In this document: positions 54,862 to 64,000 of the stretch, one piece after another
How positions within the stretch are numbered: position 1 is the stretch's first letter
How the letters are laid out: each line of letters starts with the position of its first letter
DNA from: Linnemannia schmuckeri
Taxonomy: Eukaryota; Mortierellomycota; Mortierellomycetes; Mortierellales; Mortierellaceae
NCBI GenBank assembly: GCA_029449235.1
Contig: JANATG010000017.1
Location: forward strand, 884,001-948,000
DNA: 64,000 bases
Reading direction: 5' to 3'
The notes under the pieces: model-generated
The model's database searches: none
Told to the model about the DNA's origin: nothing
What the model saw: only the letters and a program-made list of their open reading frames with translations
Position numbers and translations under genes: made by a program

Positions 54862-56982
54862 AGCAAACAAAACAAGAAAAGGCAAAAGCAAAATGAAAGC
54901 AATATGAAGGCAAGGAAGCAAAGCCAAGCAAGGAGGGAGAGATGAAGTACTGGACGCGCGAGGTGTGTGAGTGTGGGTGCTGGTGGAGTATGGGAGTGGA
55001 GGGTTCATTCGCTCATTCTTTGTTCATCAACAGGAGTAAAACGCGAGACTGACACGCTTATTTTAGATAGTTGTTTCTGTCCCTGTCTCAGGAAGTCGAG
55101 GAAAATGAAGGAGCAGGGTTGATTGATTCACATCCTTCGGTAACAGATCATGTTGATCCCCTCCCTCATCCAAGACAGGACAACACAGAGCAATACACGG
55201 CGGAATCATCCCCTGTTTCTCTTATTTCATATTACTGTTGTTGCCTTTCCTTCATTTCCTCCAATGCCATTGCCATTTGTTGCTTGTGGAAAGAGAGAAA
55301 AAAGAGAGAGAGTGGATGGGAACGATCGCGCGTTTCTCATATTTCTTCCTGTTAGCGAGTCGAGCCACTTGCCTGCGTTTACTTATCGTCCACCCTCCTC
55401 CCTGTCTGCCCATACACTTTACACTGTTCTGACTTTTAGTCTGTCCGCCCTCCTCTCTTCCTCTGTATGCACTGTTTGTCTCTCTCCTTTTTCCCATATC
55501 GATTCCTGTCCTTTGGGCTTCTCCCTCTCTCTCTCTCTCTCCCTCTTGATATTATCCCATTCCAATCTCCCATCACTCTCTCTCTCTCGCCTTCTCTCGC
55601 TTTCTGTCGTACCACGCGGAAAAAGAAAAATGGAAGGAGTGAAGGAGAGAGAGGAGATCTCTTCGGTCGCCTTTTCTCTTTCCATCTATCGCCCTTGTTG
55701 ACTCTCCTTCGTCCTTCCCCTTTTCTCAGCCGTTTCTTAGCCTCACTCTCCTACATCCCATACTCATCGCATCACCCTTCACCCCCTCCCCCCCCTTTTT
55801 TTTTCTTCTATCGCACCTCTACCCAATCCTCCTCTCATTCCTCCTCCCTCGTTTTTTTTATCTAAAAAAGTCCGACTCTTGGTTATTTTTGTTTTTTCTT
55901 CGCGATTGTCCATTTGCATTGTTGTTACTGTTATTTTTGTTTTTTCCATTTCGCCGATGGATCGGTCCATGCTTTGCTGCACACAATAAAAATATACCCC
56001 CGAGTGACGATGAACGGTGGTCAGATCGCCTCTGTTTCTATTGTCTCTTGGGTAAACTTCTTTCTTGCTTAGTCCATCACTCCATCCATTCCCTTGATGT
56101 CAAGTAGCAGCAAAAAGGAAAATAGAGAGCCCTCATTTTGCCCACTCTAACTTCCCTCTTTTCATCCTTTCTTGCTTCCTACCCACATAAAAACTAACAA
56201 TAAACCCCCGACATTGACAATTTTGCTTTTTGTGTGTGCCATATTATTCTCTTTGTTTGTGTCCGTCAGTCTGTCTCTCTGTCTGTCTGTCTGACATTTG
56301 GGCGTAACAAAAAGTCGGTAAACAAAAAAGATACGCGTAATTCTCGGAAAGCAAGTCAGAGACATGCTGGAGATGGGGATGGAGAGGGGAGAGGGTAGGA
56401 CCTTCCAGGTCCAAGTGCGGTTGTTCGTCATGGAGGGTATTTTTGTCATCCATGTGTCTTTGACCTTTTTCCTCGTTTTGGTTCCTCTTTTTGGGTTTCT
56501 CTTGCTCATCGCTGTCTCTTTCTTAGGTTTTTTAGGGGGTGATGTGGCATAAAAGGTCGTTACATGTCCTAAGACATGAAGGACGAGGTATACAGACATA
56601 CACAAAGACAAGACAACCCAGAATTCGACACACAGGCTTAAACGAGGATGATCTGCATGTCTGTGTATTTCTTCTTTTGAGTGTTTCTCGGAATGAAGAG
56701 AAAAAGAAAGGTAGTAACGAGAGCAAAAAAAAGAAAAAAAAACGTACGCGTGAAAGGAGGGAATGGGATGGGCTGGGCATTTCATTCCTAAGAGAGGAAT
56801 GGGCTTGTACAAGCGAGAAAGAGGAAAGAAATAGGCGTGCTTGGTGCATGTTTTTTGTTCTTGATTTCCATACACCTCGGAGACCAATTCATCTTCTTTT
56901 GTCTATCATACGGGATGTCCTTGTCCGTGAATGACCTTCACTTTCCATCTCCTTTCCTTTCTTTTGTACCACCTTTCTCTCT
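54271..56982. other. 2.7-kb non-coding, low-complexity region
   Basis: GA-rich plus strand 54,296-54,700 (RGS leader/promoter), a CAA trinucleotide run at about 54,825-54,861, CT-rich plus strand 55,380-55,870, and TCTG repeats at 56,266-56,294. Long open frames here are compositional. A charged minus-strand segment at 56,540-56,244 could be an alternative last exon of the next gene. Confidence 0.6.
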
Positions 56983-57729
56983 TTATCCCTTTCCCTCTTG
57001 CGCCCATTCCCCAAAACTCTGATTCCTCACAGTAACATTGACCAACCATACTGTCCCACAGCAGAAGAAAGAAGAACAAGACAAAAAAAAGAAGGTTTGT
57101 TGTTTACCTTGATCGATGTTGACAACGTGAACGGTACTGTCCCTCTCCAACACATCCTCAACGCGATCCGAGAACCGCAACTGCACACCTCGCGACTCGG
57201 CCTCGTCCCTCTCATCCACCAAACTATCGTTATCACCATCCTCCTCATACTCCTCCTCTCCATCAACTTCATCCTCATAATCCGGTGACCCGCTTCCACT
57301 ACCTTCTTCGCTATCTTCGCTGATCCTGCCATTGCCATGCCTCCTGGTCCTTCCAGTCCTCCTCCTGGGCGGTAACTCAACATGATCAAACAAAGCGCCA
57401 CACTCAATCACAGGGTACCGCGAATGACCGACCTCTCGCTCGACCAGGTACGCATACTCGGCCTCGATCTGGCGAGCTAACTGTTCAATAGTGAAGGATT
57501 TAGGAACCGTCAGGGTGAAGGATACGCCGCGGGGTTGGTTGAGGAGGATGTGGAGAGGGACAAAGTTGGAAATGGAGGAGAGGGTCTTTTGGCGACGGCG
57601 GGTTTGCATCAATTGTTGGAGCTGCTCCTGTTCGATTTGTTCGTGCTGTTGTAGCTGTTGTTGTTGGTGGTGTTGGTGTGCGCGTCTTGGTGCATGTTGC
57701 TGGTCGTTGTCTTCTCTTTGGTGCTGCAT
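56983..57729 (-). CDS. Ubiquitin-like-fold candidate protein with Gln/His-rich N-terminus
   Basis: Residues 1-45 are Gln/His-rich and disordered. Residues about 68-120 read GVSFTLTVPKSFTIEQLARQ, IEAEYAYLVE and IECGALFDH, followed by a 60-residue acidic insert and LRFSDRVEDVLERDSTVHVV at 184-203; the beta-strand / helix / short-strand order is compatible with a ubiquitin-like fold split by an acidic loop. I know similar fungal proteins but no assigned function. The 3' end is ambiguous: the frame stays open to 56983 (248 residues); a 57-nt in-frame intron (GTAAAC ... GGGACAG) would give 229; or a longer intron could reach a charged exon at 56,540-56,244. No transmembrane segment. Confidence 0.65.
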   Translation of the reverse strand: MQHQREDNDQQHAPRRAHQHHQQQQLQQHEQIEQEQLQQLMQTRRRQKTLSSISNFVPLHILLNQPRGVSFTLTVPKSFTIEQLARQIEAEYAYLVEREVGHSRYPVIECGALFDHVELPPRRRTGRTRRHGNGRISEDSEEGSGSGSPDYEDEVDGEEEYEEDGDNDSLVDERDEAESRGVQLRFSDRVEDVLERDSTVHVVNIDQGKQQTFFFLSCSSFFCCGTVWLVNVTVRNQSFGEWAQEGKG

Positions 57730-60413
57730 TTTTTTTAGTGTCTGTTGTAGTTAGAGTATTGGGTGTTGTTGTAGGTAGTTATGAAGTGATTGATTTGAGA
57801 TCAGTTGGAATCGTGCCTGATGATGCTTCTATCTGTCTGCTTGTAGATGAATGGTGAAGGGGAGAGAGTGGAACAAGAAGAGAGAAACGAGAAGTGGGAG
57901 AGAAATAGAAAGAAAAAGGGTTCGTTTCGTTTAGTCAGTGAAGAGTGAAGAGAGCGATTTAATTACTTCTGTCCAATGAAAAAGAGGGGTGAGAGATTGA
58001 AAGAGACATATAAACCCACGCACGGTGTAGAAGTGAGGGGGTTGTTGTTGGTTGTTAGTCGTTAGCTATAAGAGACGACGGTAAAAAAAGTTCCGAAAAA
58101 AGGCAGAAAAAGGAAGGAAGGCTCACACGCTTGAAAAAGGCAGGTATTTCTGTGTTTCTGTGTCTCTGCTTACTATGCTCACGTTTTTTGTATTACTGTT
58201 TTTATGTGTCCTGCTGTTTTTGTCGAAGAGGGTGTCTCGGGAATCAATCGAGAATCAAGTGAAAGAAGAGAATGTGCTGTTTCTTGAAAACAGAGGGTGA
58301 ATGCGGGTTGGTACTCACAGGACACAGACACACCAATGCTTGTCGGCTGTCGGTTCGTTGGTTGTTACTGGTCGTTATTGATTGTTCTCGGTGAGGAATG
58401 GAATGAGGAGACAGAAGAAAAGGGAAGGGCGGATGGAATGAAGGACGGACAACAAAGAAGAGAAGGAAAAGGCGAGGTGCCTTATGCTTGGTGACAGGGA
58501 AGGGTAATACAAAGAGGAGAGCGAGAGCGAGAGAGAGAGAGAGAGAAAGACAGGAATGAAAAGAAGGGAAAGAAGAAGGGAAAGGAGAGAATCGGGTGTA
58601 ACTATTGTGCTTGTTTTGCGAGTGAACAAGGAGGGTGTATGTACGGGTGTAATAATGTGGTGTATCCTTGCACAACTAACGTGATAGTGGTAATGGCAGC
58701 AGCAGCAAAAGTGAGGGAGCGAACATAAGATAAGGAAAGAGAACGGTGAAAGGGGAGGGGATCGATTGAAGTGAAAAAGCGAGAAGAGAAGCGGAAGAAG
58801 CGAGAGAAGGGGGAGAGAAAGAAGGCAAAAGATAAAGAAAGGAGGGGAGCATGGCCATGGGGTGCATTCATTGCCAATTAAGCATTTGTGGCCCCTCCGT
58901 GGCGTTCGTGGTGTTCGTGATGCTCGTGGTGAAAGCAGTGATGTGATCGCACTTTGTTGCTGCTGTAAGACACCAATCGCACAATACACATACACACACA
59001 CACAGACTCATGGATAACAACCTCACATCATTGATTTCCTTGATCCACTCGCTGTTACTTCCTTTTACTCCATCCCTCGTCGTTGTCTTCCTGTTTCTTA
59101 TTCCTTTTGTCTCTGCTTGCATTCGCGCGCATTCCACTCCACTGCAGGAATCCCTTTCTCTTATTCCTTCCGTTCCCACTCTTCCATCCGCCTCTCCCTT
59201 CCTCAATTCTTCGCCTCGCTTACCCCCTCTCTTCCTTTCTCCCTCTCCATCAATCAACCCATGTGTGCATGCCATGCGCGGGTACAAAAGAACAAAACAA
59301 CAAATGCAACAACCAACGCTTTTTCGGCCCCCTCATACATCACGTCCATCGCATCCTTCTAGACCTTTTTTTTTGTTTGTTCCCCCCCCAAACGCTTTGT
59401 TATGAATAGGCCTTTTCTCTCGCATATTCTTTCTCGCTTCTCGCTGGGCACCAAAAAAAAAAAAAAAAAAAAAAAAAAAGCACGTCCACCCCCGTGTTTT
59501 TCAGTTTTTGCCTTTTCTCCTTGTCTGTCTCCCTTTTGTTTTGATTTGCTTGTGCTTGTTTGTTTCTTGTTGGCTTGATTTGCTTGTTTTGCTTGCTGGG
59601 TTCAGGTCCCTATAATTTTTAATTTTGGACATTTTTCAGGGGGCGACCAAAAAGTAAATCAGGGGGAGTGTCAGATAAAATTGGGTTCCAGGGGAAAGGA
59701 GAGAGGGAAACAGAGGGATATGTATGACATGGGGACTTCAGGGGAACAGGACAGGGGACGGGGTTAATTGGTCAGTTGATTGGTTGGTTGGATCGCATTT
59801 TGGCGCTGGAGGAAAGAGAGAAGAGAGAGAAGGAAGGGAGAGGGAGGGGAGAGGGGGTAGATGGCGTTGGGATATTGAACGAATGAATAACGAACGATGG
59901 TGAATACTGGGGTGGTTTGTGTCTTGACGTTGACGTTGTATTGCATTGATGGGCGAGACCCAGTTGGATATTGCATCTCTGTCCGTTGAAACCGCCCTTG
60001 TCATCGTTGTTGTTGCTGTAGTTGTCGTCGCTATCGGCATACTTTTTGCGCGCTTCGCGTTCAGTTTCTTTTTTTACTTTGCCCCTGTGTCCCCTCTCTA
60101 GGCATCAATGCGCCTTCAGCCCCCTTCCATGTCTTATTTATCGCATTCTCTTATTTATGGGCCATGTACTCCAGGCAAAAAAATGTCTGAAAAAGGGATG
60201 TATCATACCTTCATAACGTTGTGATACGACCCCACCATACCGAAAATGTAAAATAACTAAAACAATTATAGAAAAGAAAGAGACAGGTACACCCTACTGG
60301 CATCTTTGACGAAAGGCATACGCGATATGTGATGAAAAAAAGATCTATTTTCATATGTATTGGTAAAAAACAACAACTACATACGGAACTACATGCCACA
60401 GACAAGGACGACA
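57730..60413. other. 2.7-kb non-coding, low-complexity region
   Basis: Promoter side of the ubiquitin-like candidate and 3' flank of SEC18. Contains GA runs (58,520-58,560), CA repeats (58,984-59,005) and a 27-A run (59,453-59,479). Open frames on both strands are CT/GA compositional artefacts. Confidence 0.6.
59453..59479. repeat. 27-bp poly-A tract
   Basis: Uninterrupted 27 A flanked by CC and GCACG. No gene end is near enough to suggest a retroposed tail. Confidence 0.95.
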
Positions 60414-63400
60414 TTAGAGGTTGCTCATGTCACTGACAAAGCGACCGACAAGATCCGTATCCTGACGCGCCTTCTCGATCGTCATCAACAGCTTCTTGAC
60501 GCTGATCGACAACTTGTCTTCAATCCCGCTCTTGGCCAACGTCGCCATCGCCGACCGGCGGTCATCGTCCGAAGGGAACAGCTTCAAGCTCTTGACGACC
60601 GTATTCACCTCCGCCAACGATCTCAGGCTCTCAACATACAGCTCCGACGAGAACGAATCCATTAGATCCATCTCCTCCAACACATGGCGTCTCGTCGTCG
60701 TCGTCAACACCAACAACCGACGGCCCTTGGGGGGCGCCTTCTTCAATAGAACCGCAAGAGCTTGCAAGACCGTGTTCGAGAACCGGGATCCGATAGGGGT
60801 ATAATCCAATAGACGCTCGATATCATCCATCACAATCACACTCAGCAACGACTTGTACGAATCCTGGAACACCCTGTGGATCGCATTCACCTTCTGCATT
60901 TCATTCATCCCAATCATCGTCTCAGGCGAAATCAGTTTGATGAACGGGAACTGCGACTCCATCGCCATCGTCGCCGCCAACGCTGTCTTTCCTGCTCCGG
61001 GGGGTCCATGCAACAACAGACTAACTAACGGTGTCCTCTCTGAATGTTTGACTTGCTCTACCCGAAGCGAACCCTCCTTTAAGATCCTGTCAATCTGAGG
61101 CGAGAAATGAATAATTCCATTGGCAATACAAGAATCGAGCTCCTCCTCGGCAGATCCGAACGCAGCATGAACCTCCTGCAGGGCTCCCAAGAAGTCAGCA
61201 CGCATAATCTTCATGTTCTCCAGATCACCCGTCGTTCCTGCTAGGGTTCCGACTTTGACGTGGCGATTGAACGCAAAGGAGTAGGCCGACTTGACCAGAC
61301 CGTTGATCTCGGCTCCTGTAAAGTTCTTGGTCAATGCTGCCAACTCGATCATATCGACATCGGGCGCCAATAGGTTGTTCTCCATCGCCTTGTGGGTGTG
61401 GATCTTGAGGATCTGAAGACGACCCGATTCGTCTGGGAGACCAATCTCCATATGAACCTCCATACGACCAGGACGCAACAAGGCCTCATCGATCATGTCC
61501 TTCCTATTGGTCATACCGATGATCAAGATGTTGTTGAGCTGCTCCACACCATCCATCTTGGCCAAAAGCTGGTTGACAACCGAATCACCTACGCCGGTGT
61601 TGTCGTTCTTGGACCCACGCTGCTTGCAGATAGCATCCAACTCGTCAAAGATGATGATGTGCAAACTTGAGTCCTCGCCCTTGTCCTTGTACTCGTTCTC
61701 GGCATCGATAAACAGCTTGCGAATGTTCTCCTCCGACTGACCCACAAACTTGGACAGCACCTCGGGTCCATTCACAATCTTGGGCTCCCGACCATTCAAC
61801 ATTTTTCCAATCTCACGAGCCATCAATGTTTTTCCTGTACCAGGAGGTCCATACAGCAAAATACCCTTGACGTGCTGAATGCCCATCTTCTCCACCAATG
61901 AAGGAGGGAAAATGCGCGAAGCGAACGCACGACGGAACATGTTGCTGAACTCTGCATCCAAGCCACCAATGCCCATATCCTCAAACTTGAAGTCCGGCTG
62001 GATAAGTGTCACCGCTGGCTTGCTGTTGGATCAGTTATTTATGAGGGTAGGAACAAATGTTAGCTAAATGGCCTATATTGTACGACATTTACGAAAAAAG
62101 TAATAAACATAACAGCAAAGGAAAGTGGATTCCTGGTACGTACTTTCTGGCAGCGCCTCTAAGTTTGATGTTGCAATCCTGAGCCCTGACAAACTGGATC
62201 TGCGCCTGCTGAGTCAACACTCCACGATATCCATCGCGACTCGCTATATATGAATTAAGAGAAAGATGTGAGTATGTGGAAGTGTTGGTGTCGGTGATCT
62301 CGTATTTGCTCCCAGAACTTTATTCCTGTGAGACCGACAATTCCTAGGTCGTGAAACTTACGGAGTTCCTCCCCATCGGGACCGCGGTTGCCGTTCATGA
62401 GGGCCTCTGAGCTGACGAGCTGAACCAGTTTGGGGACCAAGATCAGACGAGTGTCCTGAAAGTCGAGTACCAACGCCTGATCGACCGCCAACACTTGGTT
62501 GTTAAACACCTATTTGTATAAAAAGAAGGGGTTGAGAAAGGGGTGAGCTCTGTGAGTTCACATAGAAGAATGATCCTCTACAACTTTTCCCTCTACCTTT
62601 TCTCAGTCTCTCTTATCTCCTGCCCAGTGTCGTTTTCCAGAGAAAAAGTTGAGTGAATCCACCTAGAAGCATGCTTCGCTATAACTCATTTCGCCTTGTT
62701 CTTCCCCTTTGCTCTTCTACTCTCCCCTGCCAGCGTTGTTTTCCAGAAGAAAAAAGAATCAAGAAACGTACAGTGATAAAGTGACGAGCCATTTCCTTGG
62801 CATCGAACTCTGCCCGGATCTCGTTATTCTTGACGAACAACGAAACCTAAATGCCATTGAATGATGACGTGTGGAAATAGATAACATAAAAAAGTTAATA
62901 CATAGCCTTTTTGATTCACATCCTCACGTTGCTCTTGTTATTCACAGCCGTAAATAAAGCAGCGCATATGTTACCTCGATCTCGACGTTGGAGAGGTAGA
63001 CCATGGGTCCGTCGTTGGAGGGGTCCCAGGGTGCGACGTCGATTTCCTTGTTGAGTCCAACGTTGATCCACTTGCGCTGTAGGTTGCTGAATCCCAGGCA
63101 TGACTCCTGCACTGCGTTATCTGGCCTATTCATTACATAGATCAAACAATAACGAGGTGTTGTTGTTAGTTGAAAGAACAGTCAGCCCTGGAGAGAGCAA
63201 CAAAAACGAGTAAGTGTACGCGTACTGGATAGAGAAGACATATTGGTGCTCGACGAGGACATAACGGGTATGAGGAGGAAACTCATGAGGGCTAGAAGCA
63301 ACACGGTTGGTGAGCGCAAAGGACTCGTTGGGAGACTTGATGGCCCTCATCCTCCTCGAGGGTTGGGGCTGGAATGCAGGAGCAGCATTCTGTTGGTAAT

Positions 63401-63614
63401 GTTGTTGACGAGGGGCAGGCTGGCCATAGGTGTTCTGGTTAGAGTAGTTTGACTGTTGGGAGGAAGGAGGAGGAGTGTTGTAAGAGGACTGAGGTTGGTA
63501 TCCTCCGCCAGCGACGTTGGAGGCTGGGTGTGGGGGACGTGGGGGCATTCTTGGTCCGCCTGCTGCTGGGTTGGGCGACGTGTTGTAGCCGCGGTCGTTG
63601 GGGTAGTTGCTCAT
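60414..63614 (-). CDS. SEC18: Vesicular-fusion ATPase NSF/Sec18, six exons
   Basis: Exons 63614-63226, 63125-62975, 62846-62772, 62509-62362, 62243-62144 and 62022-60414, all GT...AG, introns 100-262 nt; product 823 residues. A Pro/Gln-rich leader (about 1-85) precedes the N domain (MRAIKSPNESFALTNRV ... CLGFSNLQRKW). D1: Walker A GPPGTGKT at 346-353, Walker B IIIFDE at 410-415, the GMTNRKD loop and arginine finger LLRPGR. D2: GPPGAGKT at 627-634 and VIVMDD at 683-688. Sec18/NSF is a hexameric AAA+ ATPase that, with alpha-SNAP, disassembles SNARE complexes after fusion. Yeast Sec18 has 758 residues; the extra length is the leader. It is essential, single-copy in fungi and clearly intact. Confidence 0.97.
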
Positions 63615-64000
63615 CTTCTGTGTGCCGCCCTTGTTCTGTTAGTTGTGTTGATGATGAGTCTGTTGTAGATGATGTAGTTATTCCTAGCGCCCTTGGGTTC
63701 CTGCGGTTTGGTTGACTGAGGGCAGTGATGAAGAAGAAGAACAAGGAAGAAGAGGATGATGATGAAAGGAAAGAAAGAAGAAAGAGGGAGACGTTCGACA
63801 AGGATGACTTTTGTCCGTCTGTTTGTCAGTTCATGCTCAGCCATTAAAGCCAGTCGTCCAAAAAGGCGACTCTCTCTCTCTGCCTCAATCGTGGCAAAAC
63901 GATAGTGTGGACACACAGTGGTCTAAGAAAAGATACCATGGATGAGGCAGTCCCAGCGAGAAGAATTATTGATCGCATTTGTAACAGCAATCGAAATTGG
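63615..64000. other. Upstream region of SEC18
   Basis: GAA/GAT-rich plus strand 63,720-63,790 (pyrimidine-rich in the sense of SEC18), presumably its leader and promoter. No further gene start is seen before the window ends. Confidence 0.5.

Noticed and set aside
58375..59409. Long frames on both strands near 58.4-59.4 kb
   Set aside because: Both strands open at once and biased to Leu/Ser/Pro; pyrimidine/purine-rich composition, no motif.
1..64000. CRISPR array, bacterial operon or prophage content
   Set aside because: No regularly spaced direct repeats of CRISPR type, no ribosome-binding-site-spaced gene runs; introns and gene families are fungal.

Overview
This window looks like nuclear DNA of a filamentous fungus, most likely Mortierellomycota (Mortierella, Linnemannia, Podila and relatives). 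That is inferred from: GT-AG introns of about 55-130 nt in the clean genes; a complete six-exon Sec18/NSF gene; fungal-type RGS, SDR and MDR genes; and a set of families I associate with Mortierellaceae (large F-box/leucine-rich families, 28-residue LRR proteins with a short N-terminal header, Crinkler-like effectors, Fanzor nucleases). No database search was run, so the genus is open.

The window has two parts. From 1 to about 48,600 it is a mobile-element-rich accessory region. In order it holds: a two-exon LRR protein; a Helitron whose 3' hairpin/CTAG end is preserved and whose helicase is broken; a Tc1-like transposon with 26-bp perfect inverted ends nested in the Helitron; a zinc-finger-like hypothetical gene; an SDR; a second, rearranged Tc1 relic; an 842-residue conserved fungal protein; a decayed Fanzor (eukaryotic TnpB-like) gene head to head with a decayed Crinkler-type gene; an intact F-box gene with a tandem relic; retroelement relics; two small secreted cysteine-containing proteins (one with an in-frame stop) flanking a 40-bp minisatellite; an intact MDR oxidoreductase; unrecognised pseudogenes; an intact metallophosphoesterase; another F-box pseudogene; and an acidic coiled-coil pseudogene.

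From 48,652 to 64,000 the sequence is a quiet block of three large genes on the minus strand: an 1,796-residue RGS protein carrying five copies of a short basic/hydrophobic motif, a ubiquitin-like-fold candidate, and Sec18/NSF. They are separated by long, low-complexity, non-coding stretches. I saw no mobile elements in that block.

The most notable points are the Fanzor relic (two spliceosomal introns, RuvC-like motifs and a damaged zinc ribbon) beside a Crinkler relic; a consistent C-to-T / G-to-A signature in premature stops of several pseudogenes, suggestive of cytosine deamination; the five-fold motif in the RGS protein; and a 34-bp promoter-like sequence shared by two distant loci. Spliced gene models were worked out by hand from reading frame and splice-site matches and are given in the entries.
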